DNA of 64,000 nucleotides from DATKFM01 sp046154965 (GCA_046154965.1 JBJXDY010000012.1:23840-87839); one strand, 5' to 3'. Positions 26,810-35,723 are shown, counted from the stretch's first letter. The notes: a model not told the origin generated them from the sequence alone. Numbers and translations: made by a program.

Positions 26810-27047
26810 GGTCCGGTAATACAGGGATTCGGAACGGCCTCACAAGCGAGCTTGCCCATGGCACAACGCACCGTCTTGCAGGCAATGGCGGGCTTGCAGG
26901 GTTAATGGGTCTCGCGGCATCCCGTCAGCCGGTCCACCTTGACATTTCCCGCCCTTTCCATGCCTTTTGCGCCCGGATTTCAAGGCCGCAGGGTGGGGCT
27001 AGCGCCACCGGCAGCGCGGCCGGCAAACTGATATTCTCGGGGGATCG

Positions 27048-28829
27048 ATGCATATCTACCGGACCCATAATTGCGCCGCGCTGCGCGCCGGCGATGTCGG
27101 CAAGCGGGCGCGCCTTTCCGGCTGGGTGCATCGGAAGCGCGATCACGGCAATCTGCTGTTCATCGATCTCCGCGACCATTACGGCGTCACCCAATGCGTC
27201 ATCGATACTTCGAATGCGCTGTTCAAGGCGGTCGAGGGCATCCGCGTCGAATATGTGGTGACCATCACCGGCAAGGTGGTGCATCGCCCGCCGGAGACCG
27301 TTAACACCAAGCTGGCAACCGGCGAGATCGAAGTGCAGATCGAGGAATTCACGGTGCAGTCGACCGCCGAGGTTCTGCCCTTGCAGGTCGCCAGCGACGA
27401 AGACTCCGGCGAGGATATCCGCCTGCGCTACCGCTTCCTCGATCTCCGCCGCGAGAAGGTCCACCGCAACATCGTGCTGCGCTCCCGTGTGATCTCCAGC
27501 ATCCGCCGCCGCATGATCGAGCAGGGCTTCACCGAGTTCCAGACGCCGATCCTGACCTCGAGTTCGCCTGAGGGCGCGCGCGACTTCCTGGTGCCGAGCC
27601 GGCTGCATCCTGGCCAGTTCTATGCGCTGCCCCAGGCGCCGCAGCAGTTCAAGCAGCTGCTGATGGTCGCCGGCTTCGACCGCTACTTCCAGATCGCACC
27701 CTGCTTCCGCGACGAGGACAGCCGCGCCGATCGTTCGCCCGGCGAGTTCTATCAGCTCGATTTCGAGATGTCGTTCGTGACGCAGGAAGACGTGTTCGCG
27801 GCGATCGAGCCGGTGCTCCATGGCGTGTTCGAGGAATTCGCTGACGGACGCAAGATCACGCCGGCGCCGTTTCCGCGCATCGCCTTCGACGACGCCATGC
27901 TGCGCTACGGTTCCGACAAACCGGATCTGCGCAATCCCCTGACCATCACCGACGTGACGGAAATCTTCCGCGGCTCGGGCTTCGGCATCTTCGCCAATCA
28001 GGTGGAGGCAGGCGGCATCGTCCGTGCGGTCCCGGCGCCGGGTGCGGCCGGCAAACCGCGCAGCTTCTTCGACAAGCTGAGGGAATGGGCGCGGGAGCAG
28101 GGAGCGGGCGGACTCGGCTATATTCAGTACGCCGAAGAAGGACCCAAGGGGCCGATCGCCAAGAACCTCGATCCCGAGCGGCTGAACAAGATCCGCGAGG
28201 CGGCGGGATTGAAGGCCGGCGACGCCGTCTTCTTCGCCGCCGACAAGAAAGCCGCCGCGGAGAAGTTCGCCGGCGCGGTGCGCACGCGGCTGGGCGACGA
28301 ACTCGGCCTGATCGAACCGAATGCGTACCGGTTCTGCTGGATCGTCGACTTCCCGATGTATGAGCTGAATCCGGACACCGGCAAGATCGAGTTCAGCCAC
28401 AACCCGTTCTCGATGCCCCAGGGCGGGCTCGAGGCGCTGACCACCCGGGACCCGCTGACACTCAAGGCGTACCAATACGACATCGTCTGCAACGGCGTGG
28501 AGCTCTCCAGCGGCGCCATCCGCAATCATCTGCCGGAGATCATGTACAAGGCCTTCGAGATCGCCGGCTACAGCAAGGAAGAAGTGGAGAGCCGTTTCGG
28601 CGGCATGCTCAATGCCTTCAAGTTCGGCGCACCGCCCCATGGCGGTTCAGCGCCGGGTATCGACCGTATTGTCATGCTGCTGGCCGATGAACCGAACATC
28701 CGGGAGATCATCGCCTTCCCGCTGAACCAACAGGCGCAGGACCTATTGATGCAGGCGCCGGCCGAAGTGCCGCCGGCGCGTCTGAAGGAACTGCATGTCA
28801 GACTCGAACTGCCGCCGCTGAAAAAGTGA
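27048..28829 (+). CDS. aspS: Aspartyl-tRNA synthetase, probably non-discriminating (Asp/Asn)
   Basis: Charges tRNA-Asp with aspartate. The 593 residues comprise the N-terminal OB-fold anticodon domain (ARLSGWVHRKRDHGNLLFIDL), class II motif 2 FRDEDSRADRSPGEFYQLDFE in two parts, the bacterial GAD insertion (about residues 285-420), and motif 3 GIDRIVMLLADEPNIREIIAF. The anticodon domain has RDHG, with the His found in AspRS enzymes that also charge tRNA-Asn; the gatCAB genes at 53.6-56.9 kb encode the amidotransferase that such enzymes need. No asnS is visible in the window. ATG 27048 follows GGGGGATCG. The non-discriminating assignment is inference. Confidence 0.96.
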   Translation: MHIYRTHNCAALRAGDVGKRARLSGWVHRKRDHGNLLFIDLRDHYGVTQCVIDTSNALFKAVEGIRVEYVVTITGKVVHRPPETVNTKLATGEIEVQIEEFTVQSTAEVLPLQVASDEDSGEDIRLRYRFLDLRREKVHRNIVLRSRVISSIRRRMIEQGFTEFQTPILTSSSPEGARDFLVPSRLHPGQFYALPQAPQQFKQLLMVAGFDRYFQIAPCFRDEDSRADRSPGEFYQLDFEMSFVTQEDVFAAIEPVLHGVFEEFADGRKITPAPFPRIAFDDAMLRYGSDKPDLRNPLTITDVTEIFRGSGFGIFANQVEAGGIVRAVPAPGAAGKPRSFFDKLREWAREQGAGGLGYIQYAEEGPKGPIAKNLDPERLNKIREAAGLKAGDAVFFAADKKAAAEKFAGAVRTRLGDELGLIEPNAYRFCWIVDFPMYELNPDTGKIEFSHNPFSMPQGGLEALTTRDPLTLKAYQYDIVCNGVELSSGAIRNHLPEIMYKAFEIAGYSKEEVESRFGGMLNAFKFGAPPHGGSAPGIDRIVMLLADEPNIREIIAFPLNQQAQDLLMQAPAEVPPARLKELHVRLELPPLKK

Positions 28830-28875
28830 GAACCTCACTATTGTCAGCGGCTTGACGCCGCGCGACAGGGGGCGG

Positions 28876-28904
28876 TTGCCACGGGCGCGGTCGCCTTCTA
28901 GAGT
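28876..28904 (+). promoter_or_regulatory. Putative promoter of the deiminase-like gene
   Basis: TTGCCA (28876-28881), 17-base spacer, TAGAGT (28899-28904), followed by the ribosome site GGAGG at 28928-28932 and the TTG start at 28938. Confidence 0.45.
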
Positions 28905-28937
28905 CGCCGCGTCTTAGGGCGGCATACGGAGGCATGA

Positions 28938-29975
28938 TTGTCGCGACCTGCCGATGACGGCTTCTACATGCCGGCCGAATGGGTTTCCCATGCGCGCTGC
29001 TGGATGGCATGGCCAGTGCGCGGCGAATTGTGGGGCGATCACCTGGACGCGGTGCGCGAGGCCTATGCCGAGGTCGCCAACGCGATCGCCCGCTTCGAAC
29101 CCGTCACCATGGTGGTGAAGCCGAAGAACGTGGCGGAAGCCTCGCTGCAATGCGGGCCGGGCATCAGCATGTATTCGCTGCCCCATGACGATTCCTGGCT
29201 GCGCGACAACGGCCCCAGCTTCGTCGTCGATCATCTTGGCGGCGTGGCCGGCGTTTCCTGGAAATTCAATGGCTGGGGCGGGCGCTTCGCCGACTATGAT
29301 CGCGACGCCGTGGTGGCCGAGGCCCTGCTGAACCATTTGGAGATGCGCCGCTACGATGCGCCCATCGTCTTCGAAGGCGGCGCGCTGGTGACCGACGGCG
29401 AAGGCACGGCGCTTGCGTCGGAGTCGATCCTGCTGAATCCGAACCGCAATCCGGGCGTCAGCAAGGACGAGATGGAGAAGATGCTGTCGTCTTATCTCGG
29501 CATCCGCAAAGTCATCTGGCTGTCACAGAGTCTGGCCGGCGCTCATGGCGAAAGCCCGGTGGACGATCTTGCCATTTTTGCCCGTCCCGGCCTGGCCTTG
29601 GCGCTCGCCTGCAGCGACAGCGCTGATGCAAACCACGGGGCGCTCGCCGAGACTATCGCTCGTTTGCGCAGCGAAACCGACGCCGCGGGCCGCGTGCTCG
29701 ATGTCATCGAGATCGAGCAGCCGCGGGCGCGCTACATGGAAAACGGCGACCGGCTGAATCTGTCCTATGTGGATTGCTATATCGCCAACGGCGCCGTGAT
29801 CATGCCGGTGTTCGAGGATCCACAGGATGCCCGCGCCTATGAAGTCTTCGGCAAGGTATTCCCCGGCCGGGAGATCGTGCAGATACCGGCGACCGATATT
29901 GCCTTCGGCGGTGGCGGCCTGCACGCCATCGCCCTGGGCCAGCCGGCCGGGCCCATTGTCCCAGCCGCCACCTGA
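28938..29975 (+). CDS. Agmatine-deiminase family protein lacking catalytic Cys and His
   Basis: 345 residues, full length for the PF04371 agmatine/peptidylarginine deiminase family and alignable throughout: DGFYMPAEW at the start, DDSWLRDNGPSFVV, FNGWGGRF, EGGALVTDGEGT, ILLNPNRNPG, SYVDCYIANGAVIMP. Agmatine deiminases use a Cys in the C-terminal GGGNIHC motif and a His in DGHVDN; here these read GGGGLHA and ESPVDD, so the nucleophile is Ala and the His is Pro, while the neighbouring Asp and the EGG Glu remain. Hydrolysis by the usual mechanism is unlikely. Start is TTG 28938 with GGAGG upstream; no ATG is in frame before residue 11. No frameshift or stop, so it is retained as protein, perhaps as a binding or regulatory pseudoenzyme. 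Confidence 0.85.
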   Translation: MSRPADDGFYMPAEWVSHARCWMAWPVRGELWGDHLDAVREAYAEVANAIARFEPVTMVVKPKNVAEASLQCGPGISMYSLPHDDSWLRDNGPSFVVDHLGGVAGVSWKFNGWGGRFADYDRDAVVAEALLNHLEMRRYDAPIVFEGGALVTDGEGTALASESILLNPNRNPGVSKDEMEKMLSSYLGIRKVIWLSQSLAGAHGESPVDDLAIFARPGLALALACSDSADANHGALAETIARLRSETDAAGRVLDVIEIEQPRARYMENGDRLNLSYVDCYIANGAVIMPVFEDPQDARAYEVFGKVFPGREIVQIPATDIAFGGGGLHAIALGQPAGPIVPAAT

Positions 29976-29981
29976 GAGCGC

Positions 29982-30953
29982 CTAGACGAGGCGATCCGGC
30001 GGCGGCCGGTTGGCGAAGAACGCGTCCAGGTTGTCCAGGCACTTGAAGCCCATGCCGTTGCGCGTTTCGACGGTCGCGCTGCCGAGATGGGGCAGCAGGA
30101 ATGTGTTCTCCAGCGTGCGGTACTCCGGATTGATCTTCGGCTCGTTCTCGAACACATCCAGGCCCGCCGCCGAAAGCTTGCGCGATTTCAGCGCGGCGAT
30201 CAGCGCGGCATCGTCGACGATGGTGCCCCGCGCCGTGTTCACGACAATGGCGCCATCAGGCAGCTTGGCGATGCGCTCCGCATTCAGGAAATGATAGGTC
30301 TCCGGCGACGCCGGGCAGTTGATCGACAGGAAGTCGCAATGGCCAAGCATCTCCTCGGCGCTGGCGTGATAGACCGCGCCCTGCTCCTGATCCGCCGGCA
30401 GCCGGCGGCGGTTGGCATAGTGGATCTTCATGTCGAAGCCGCGGGCGCGCTTGGCCACCGCTTGGCCGATGCGCCCCATGCCGAGGATGCCGAGACGCTT
30501 GCCGGTGACGTGGACGCCCAGCATGTAGGTGGTGCCCCAGGAGTTCCAGCTGTTGGTCCGCACGATCTTTTCGCCTTCGGACGCCCGCCGCGCCGCGCCC
30601 AGCAGCAACAGCATCGTAACATCGGCGGTGGCGTCGGTCAGGACATCGGGGGTGTTAGTCACCACGATGCCGCGCGCTTTTGCCGCATCCAGATTGATGT
30701 GCTCATGGCCAACCGAGAAGGTGGCGATGGTGCGGATGGATTTCGGCAAAGCCTGCAGCAGCTCCGGCGTCATCTTGTCGGTCGGACAGATCAGCAGGGC
30801 ATCGGCGCCCATCTTGCCGGCGCCCTCGATGATGTCCGCTGGCGACAGCAGCTTGTCCTCAGGGTTAAGATGGGCGTTGTAGCTTTTCCCGAGACGCGCC
30901 GTCACGGCATCGGGCAGCTTGCGGGTGACGAAAACGGCCGGCTTGGTCGACAT
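29982..30953 (-). CDS. D-isomer 2-hydroxyacid dehydrogenase (glyoxylate/hydroxypyruvate reductase-like)
   Basis: NAD(P)H-dependent oxidoreductase of about 323 residues that reduces 2-keto acids. The Rossmann motif is GILGMGRIGQAVAKRA, the next Arg-containing strand HYANRRRLP suggests NADPH preference, and catalytic residues are present: Arg of VNTARGTIVDD, Glu of DVFENEPKINP and His of LLPHLGSAT. The N-terminal substrate domain (SVGHEHINLDAAKARGIVVTNTP) is typical. Glyoxylate or hydroxypyruvate is the probable substrate. ATG 30953 has GGGGGAG about ten bases upstream; a TTG at 30962 is less likely. It converges with the deiminase-like gene, 6 bp apart, and is divergent from eipB. Confidence 0.9.
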   Translation of the reverse strand: MSTKPAVFVTRKLPDAVTARLGKSYNAHLNPEDKLLSPADIIEGAGKMGADALLICPTDKMTPELLQALPKSIRTIATFSVGHEHINLDAAKARGIVVTNTPDVLTDATADVTMLLLLGAARRASEGEKIVRTNSWNSWGTTYMLGVHVTGKRLGILGMGRIGQAVAKRARGFDMKIHYANRRRLPADQEQGAVYHASAEEMLGHCDFLSINCPASPETYHFLNAERIAKLPDGAIVVNTARGTIVDDAALIAALKSRKLSAAGLDVFENEPKINPEYRTLENTFLLPHLGSATVETRNGMGFKCLDNLDAFFANRPPPDRLV

Positions 30954-31077
30954 AGAACTCAAACTCCCCCAGTTAAACCGTTATTTGGACGCAGATTTCC
31001 GCTACTACGTCAGCCCGAACCATGACATAATTCCGCAACTTCAGCAGATTGCACCAGCTACATAACGGTTGAACTCG

Positions 31078-31890
31078 ATGCACTCCGAACGACGTCACTC
31101 CCGCCTTGGCCTGGCGGCTCTCATCCTGTGCTTTGCGGTTTTTGTCAAACCGGCCGCGGCCGCCGATGTAATCCCGCATCATGCGGTTTATGAGCTCTCG
31201 CTCAAGTCCGGCGCACATAGCGAAGTTAGCGACGTCAGCGGCACGATCGTGTTCGACTGGGAGGATGCCTGCGACGGCTGGGCCGTGAGCTACCGGATGG
31301 AAATGACGTTCCTCTATCAAACCGGTACGGAAGTAGCCTTCGGCATGAATGTCGCCTCCTGGGAAAGCAAGGACGGGAAGCGCTATCGTTTCTTCGTCAA
31401 GCGGCTGCAGGGCGATCAGGTCACCGATGAGTATCGCGGCGATGCGGAGTTGAGCGCACCCGGCGGTCCCGGCATCGCGCGTTACATCCTGCCGGAGGAA
31501 AAGACGCTGGAGCTGCCGGCCGGCACGCTGTTCCCGACCGCGCACAGCCTGCGCGTGCTCGAGATGATGGCCCACGGCGACAAGATCTTCTGGGCGACTT
31601 TCTTCGACGGCTCGGACGGCAATGGCGCGCTCGGCGTGAATGCCGTTGTCGCCGATCGCCGGGATCCCGATGCGGCGGCCGGCAAACTCTGGCCGCTGCT
31701 GGAGGGCAGCCGCTTCAGCAACGTGCAGATGGCGTTTTTCAAATCCGGCGACGAGACGGCGCTGCCGGAGTCCGAACAGCAGTTGAAGATGTTCGACAAC
31801 GGCATCACCGGCGAACTGATCTTCGACTACGGGGATTTCAGCGTTGCCGGCAAGCTGAAAGAACTGAAGCCGCTCAAGCCCTCTTGCTGA
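31078..31890 (+). CDS. eipB: EipB-like cell-envelope integrity protein (DUF1849)
   Basis: Periplasmic protein of about 270 residues. A signal peptide (LGLAALILCFAVFVKPAAAA) is followed by HHAVYELSLKSG, the conserved family beginning, then SGTIVFDWEDACDGWAVSYRM, GTLFPTAHSLRVLEMMAHG and a final GDFSVAGKLKEL ending in Cys. In Brucella EipB a spiral beta structure is closed by a disulfide between an N-terminal and a C-terminal Cys; here ACDGW and the last residue provide that pair. The family supports envelope integrity in alphaproteobacteria. I use ATG 31078; a TTG at 31069 is in frame. Its stop is directly adjacent to the dinB stop on the other strand. Confidence 0.88.
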   Translation: MHSERRHSRLGLAALILCFAVFVKPAAAADVIPHHAVYELSLKSGAHSEVSDVSGTIVFDWEDACDGWAVSYRMEMTFLYQTGTEVAFGMNVASWESKDGKRYRFFVKRLQGDQVTDEYRGDAELSAPGGPGIARYILPEEKTLELPAGTLFPTAHSLRVLEMMAHGDKIFWATFFDGSDGNGALGVNAVVADRRDPDAAAGKLWPLLEGSRFSNVQMAFFKSGDETALPESEQQLKMFDNGITGELIFDYGDFSVAGKLKELKPLKPSC

Positions 31891-33186
31891 TCAATCCTCG
31901 TCGTCGGCCGGCGCCGGCGCATCCTTGCGCCAGCCACGGCCTTTGTGGATGGCGTCGGTTCCCAGCTTTTCCCTGACCGCCACCATCGCCCGCTCTATGC
32001 CGGCGACCCGCTGCAGATCGGGCGCGAACAGGTCGGGCAGGTCCGCCTCCGCCGCGTCCGCCAGCTCGCCGGTGCCGATACCGATCAGCCGAAAGCGGCG
32101 GCCGTCGGCTTCCGCTTCCAGCAGGGGCAGGGCGGTGCGGTAGATAATCTCCGCCAGCCCCGTCGGCCCCGGCAGTTTCCGGCTCCGGGTCAGCAGGCGG
32201 AACTCGGCGGTCTTCAGCTTGAGCGTCAGTCCCTTGGCGGCGAAGCCGTTGCGCCGCAGCCGCCGCGCCAGCCTTTCGCAGAGCGGCCACAATTCCGCCG
32301 ATAGCTCATCGATGGCGCTGAGATCGCGCTCGAACGTGGTTTCCACCGAAATGCTCTTGGTCGGCGAGTTCGGCTCGACTGTGCGGTCGTCCTCGCCGCG
32401 GGAGAAATGGTAGAGCCGGGAGCCCAGGCTGCCGAAGCGCCTGATCAGGTCCGCCTCGGCGATCGTCTGCAGCTGGCCGATGCTGTAGATGCCGCCCTGG
32501 GCCAGTTGCGCCTGCATGGCCTTGCCCACCCCCCATATCAGGCTTACCGGCTTGGCGGCGAGGAACTTCGGGGCGTCGGCCCGACCGATCACCGAGAAGC
32601 CCCGAGGCTTGTCCAGATCGGAAGCAATCTTGGCCAGGAACTTATTGTAACTGAGGCCGATGGAGACGGTGACGCCGATCTCCCGTTCGATCTGCAGCGC
32701 CAGCCGGACCAGGGTTTCCGCCGGCGATCCATGATGGAGCCGCTCGGTGCCGCCCAGGTCCAGGAAGGCTTCGTCGATGGACAGCGGCTCAACGGCAGGC
32801 GTCGCCGCCAGCATCAGCTCCCGCACCTCCTGGCCGACCTGGCTGTACCTGGCCATGTCGGGAGGCATCACTACCGCCTTGGGGCAGGCCTTGAGGGCCT
32901 GGAACATGGGCATCGCCGAGCGCACGCCGTACATCCGGGCGAGGTAGCAGGCCGCCGAAACCACCCCCCGCCGGCCGCCGCCGACAATGACCGGCTTGTC
33001 TTTCAGGGCGGGATTGTCCCGTTTTTCGACGCTGGCATAGAAAGCATCGCAGTCCAAATGCGCTATGTTAAGTTGTTGGAGTTCAGGATGCGCTATACTG
33101 CGAGGTGAGCCGCACGCTGGGCAGCGGCTCCAAGGGCTGTTCCCAGCTGGCTGCAGCTTGGCGCAATCGCGGCATAGCACTGGCAT
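31891..33186 (-). CDS. dinB: DNA polymerase IV with N-terminal Cys4 zinc-ribbon extension
   Basis: Y-family error-prone polymerase used to replicate past lesions. The 431 residues start with a short extension holding CRDCAK and CPACGSP, a four-Cys zinc-ribbon pattern, then the polymerase: AHLDCDAFYASVEKRDN (catalytic Asp, steric-gate region), VVSAACYLARMYGVRSAMP, EPLSIDEAFLDLGG (catalytic Asp-Glu), ISIGLSYNKFLAKIASDLDKP-type segment, and the helix-hairpin WGVGKAMQAQL. The little-finger domain and an acidic tail follow. ATG 33186 places GGAGG 11 bases upstream. Related alphaproteobacterial DinB proteins also carry such an extension, so it is a family trait rather than a fusion new to this genome. 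It is divergent from divK. Confidence 0.93.
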   Translation of the reverse strand: MPVLCRDCAKLQPAGNSPWSRCPACGSPRSIAHPELQQLNIAHLDCDAFYASVEKRDNPALKDKPVIVGGGRRGVVSAACYLARMYGVRSAMPMFQALKACPKAVVMPPDMARYSQVGQEVRELMLAATPAVEPLSIDEAFLDLGGTERLHHGSPAETLVRLALQIEREIGVTVSIGLSYNKFLAKIASDLDKPRGFSVIGRADAPKFLAAKPVSLIWGVGKAMQAQLAQGGIYSIGQLQTIAEADLIRRFGSLGSRLYHFSRGEDDRTVEPNSPTKSISVETTFERDLSAIDELSAELWPLCERLARRLRRNGFAAKGLTLKLKTAEFRLLTRSRKLPGPTGLAEIIYRTALPLLEAEADGRRFRLIGIGTGELADAAEADLPDLFAPDLQRVAGIERAMVAVREKLGTDAIHKGRGWRKDAPAPADDED

Positions 33187-33512
33187 CGACGACCGCCTCC
33201 GCAGGATTCCGGGGCAGATTAAACCCGGCTGCGGCGGCGGCAAACTTGGTTTATGAGCCTTTTCGACAAGAAGTCGATATCGATGGTTTTTCGCGTCCGG
33301 TCAGACATTTAGCGTGAATAGATTGTGCTTACTAAATCTTAATATAGGGCTGATAATGCTAAGGGGTCGCGATGGGGGCAAAGCTGACGGTCCTTGTCCC
33401 CGTTTTCGCGGCATAAGTGTTCTAACCCCCCGTCGCTTTGTGAGGGACTATGACGCAATCCAGCGGAATCGCCGCGGCCCCCATGACCTCGTCAGGTACG
33501 GAGGCTAAGCCG

Positions 33513-33893
33513 ATGCGGCAGGCGTCGACACCCAAGACAATTCTCGTTGTCGAAGACAACGAACTGAACATGAAGCTGTTCCATGACCTCCTGGAGGCCC
33601 ATGGCTATAGCATCCTGCAGACGCGCGATGGCATGGAAGCGCTGAAGCTCGCGCGCCAGCACAAACCCGATCTGATCCTGATGGATATCCAGCTGCCCGA
33701 AGTCTCCGGCCTTGAAGTGACCAAGTGGATCAAGGAGGACGACGAGTTAAAGAACATTCCGATAATCGCCGTCACGGCCTTTGCCATGAAAGGCGACGAG
33801 GAGAAGATCCGCGAAGGCGGCTGTGAGGCCTACATTGCCAAGCCGATTTCCGTGACCAGCTTCCTGAAGACCGTCGAGCAGTTCCTGGGCTAG
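33513..33893 (+). CDS. divK: Cell-cycle response regulator DivK
   Basis: Single receiver-domain regulator of polar development; in Caulobacter phospho-DivK inhibits the CckA-CtrA pathway. The product (126 residues) has TILVVEDNELNMKLFHDLLEAHGY, nearly the Caulobacter sequence, with acidic pocket Glu-Asp, phospho-acceptor Asp in LILMDIQLPEVSG, Thr of AVTAFAM and Lys of YIAKPIS. I choose ATG 33513, which has GGAGG 10 bases upstream and the family length; ATG 33450 would add 21 residues. pleD follows 33 bp downstream, the canonical divK-pleD operon. The 326-bp spacer back to dinB (33187-33512) is AT-rich with no gene. Confidence 0.95.
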   Translation: MRQASTPKTILVVEDNELNMKLFHDLLEAHGYSILQTRDGMEALKLARQHKPDLILMDIQLPEVSGLEVTKWIKEDDELKNIPIIAVTAFAMKGDEEKIREGGCEAYIAKPISVTSFLKTVEQFLG

Positions 33894-33926
33894 GCATCGC
33901 CAGCAAGCGGGTGAAAGTACAAATCG

Positions 33927-35351
33927 ATGTCAGCGCGGGTCCTGGTCGTTGATGATATTCCGGCGAATGTCCGGCTTCTGGAAGCGAAGCTGGCGGCCGA
34001 ATATTTCGACGTCATCACCGCCGACAGCGGCGCCGCCGCCCTCGAGATCGTTCAGAACAACACGCCCGACATTGTGCTGCTCGATGTCATGATGCCGGGC
34101 ATGGATGGCTTCGAGGTCTGCCACCGCATCAAATCCAATCCGAAAACCCTGCATATCCCTGTGGTCATGGTGACCGCCCTCAGCGAGCCCAAGGACCGGG
34201 TGCGCGGTCTGGACGCCGGGGCCGATGACTTCATCACCAAGCCGGTCAATGAACTCGCGCTGTTCGCCCGCGTGCGCTCGCTGACCCGCCTGAAGATGAT
34301 GATGGATGAGTGGCGGCTGCGCGAAGAGACCTGCGGCCAGTTCGAACTGCTGAGCGCCGCCGCCGCCGCCGAGAACGATCCCGGCAACGCCGGCTCCATC
34401 CTGGTCGTGGAGGCCAGCCAGGCCACCAGCAGCAAGATCGTCGAAACCCTGGGCACTTGCCAGCATGGCGCCGTCGTCGCCCGCAGCGGCGCCGAGGCGC
34501 TGGCGATCAGCCGCCAGCAGCGCTTCGATGTCATCATCCTGGCGGCCCATGTCGGCAGCGAGGACGGGCTTCGCCTGGTGACGCAGCTCCGCGCCCAGGA
34601 GGACACCCGCCAGGTGCCGATCGTGCTGGTCGTCGACGAGTTCGATACCCAGCGCCTGATCAAGGGCCTGGATATCGGCGCCAACGACTATCTGATCAAG
34701 CCGATCGACCGCAACGAACTCATCGCCCGCGTGCGCACGCAAGTGCGCCGCCGCCGCTACCAGGACCGCCTGCGCAACAATTACGAGCGCAGCCTGTCGC
34801 TGGCGCTGACGGACAGCCTTACCGGTCTCTATAACAGGCGCTACCTCACCAACCATCTGGAGAGCACGATCCAGCGCGCCCGCGAGACGGGCAAGGCGCT
34901 CTCGGTGGTGATGGTGGATGTGGACCACTTCAAGCGCGTCAACGACACCCTCGGCCACGGCACCGGCGACGAGGTGCTGCGCGCCATCGCCCAGCGCATC
35001 AACGGCAACCTGCGCAACTTCGACATGGTGGCGCGCTATGGCGGCGAAGAGTTTACCATCGTCATGCCCGACACCTCTGGCGATATCGCCGTCATGGTCG
35101 CAGAACGCTTGCGCGAGCGGGTTGCCAAGGATCCGGTGATCGTCGCGGAATCGGGCGAGAAGGTGAACGTCACCGTCAGCATGGGCGTCGCCGCGCTGAA
35201 CGGCCCGGCCGACACTTCGGCCGACATGCTAAAGCGCGCCGATTCGGCGCTCTATGTGGCCAAGCAGGAAGGCCGCAATGCGGTCCGCGCCGAGCCGGAC
35301 ATCACCGCCTACAAGCCTCAGGAATCGCCGGAGATGCGCACGGTCGCCTAG
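33927..35351 (+). CDS. pleD: Diguanylate cyclase response regulator PleD (REC-REC-GGDEF)
   Basis: Makes cyclic di-GMP after phosphorylation and directs polar development. The 474 residues hold: receiver 1 (VLVVDDIPANVRLLEAKL; phospho-Asp in IVLLDVMMPG; Lys of FITKPV), receiver 2 (about 150-270; degenerate, VIILAAHVG replaces the phospho-Asp strand, Lys of YLIKPID retained), and a GGDEF domain with DSLTGLYNRRYL, VDVDHFKRVNDTLGH and the active site GGEEF. RNFD five residues before GGEEF is the RxxD allosteric inhibitory site, so product feedback is expected. This is the PleD architecture exactly. It sits directly behind divK and ends before a perfect hairpin. Confidence 0.96.
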   Translation: MSARVLVVDDIPANVRLLEAKLAAEYFDVITADSGAAALEIVQNNTPDIVLLDVMMPGMDGFEVCHRIKSNPKTLHIPVVMVTALSEPKDRVRGLDAGADDFITKPVNELALFARVRSLTRLKMMMDEWRLREETCGQFELLSAAAAAENDPGNAGSILVVEASQATSSKIVETLGTCQHGAVVARSGAEALAISRQQRFDVIILAAHVGSEDGLRLVTQLRAQEDTRQVPIVLVVDEFDTQRLIKGLDIGANDYLIKPIDRNELIARVRTQVRRRRYQDRLRNNYERSLSLALTDSLTGLYNRRYLTNHLESTIQRARETGKALSVVMVDVDHFKRVNDTLGHGTGDEVLRAIAQRINGNLRNFDMVARYGGEEFTIVMPDTSGDIAVMVAERLRERVAKDPVIVAESGEKVNVTVSMGVAALNGPADTSADMLKRADSALYVAKQEGRNAVRAEPDITAYKPQESPEMRTVA

Positions 35352-35378
35352 GCGGCGCAGCGCTGACCCCTGAATCAT

Positions 35379-35402
35379 AAAGGCCGCGAGAGCGCGGCCT
35401 TT
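35379..35402. terminator. Hairpin terminator between convergent pleD and rpmG
   Basis: AAAGGCCGCG (35379-35388), loop AGAG, CGCGGCCTTT (35393-35402): a perfect 10-bp GC-rich stem with A-rich and T-rich bases at its foot. It is placed 28 bases after pleD and 29 before the end of rpmG, as a bidirectional terminator would be. Confidence 0.75.
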
Positions 35403-35430
35403 GGTGTTTATTGGGCGCCGGGCGGCAGCC

Positions 35431-35598
35431 TTACTTGATCTTCGATTCCTTGAAGGTCACGTGCTTGCGCACCTTCGGGTCGTACTTCTTGAACTCGAGC
35501 TTTTCCGTCGAGGTGCGCGGGTTCTTGGTGGTGACATAGTAATAGCCGGTGTTGGCCGTGCTCACCAATTTGATCAGGATCGTGCTCGATTTCGCCAT
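35431..35598 (-). CDS. rpmG: 50S ribosomal protein L33
   Basis: A 55-residue ribosomal protein: MAKSSTILIKLVSTANTGYY, followed by YVTTKNPRTSTEKLEF, KKYDPKVRKHV and TFKESKIK. This is L33 of the Cys-free type, so it carries no zinc motif. ATG at 35598-35596, TAA at 35433-35431. It is the last gene of a long leftward series in this conserved alphaproteobacterial neighbourhood (rnr, S41, NUDIX, rpmG, then pleD/divK on the other strand), but a 125-bp spacer separates it from the NUDIX gene and suggests its own promoter. Confidence 0.96.
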   Translation of the reverse strand: MAKSSTILIKLVSTANTGYYYVTTKNPRTSTEKLEFKKYDPKVRKHVTFKESKIK

Positions 35599-35723
35599 GA
35601 CGCACCCTCAAAGGGCCGGAACCACAGGTTTCGGGAAGGCCGCGAACATACAGTCTGGGCCGCCGATGTCAAGCGCCGGACGGCCGCCGTAGACGGCTAG
35701 CGGTGTTATCTAACTCTTTGATA

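Noticed and set aside
31891..33186. DinB zinc-ribbon extension as a new fusion
   Set aside because: Similar N-terminal Cys4 extensions occur in other alphaproteobacterial DinB proteins.
33330..33350. CtrA-like site upstream of divK (TTAC-N6-TTAA)
   Set aside because: Spacing is six instead of seven and one half-site is imperfect; not enough to claim.
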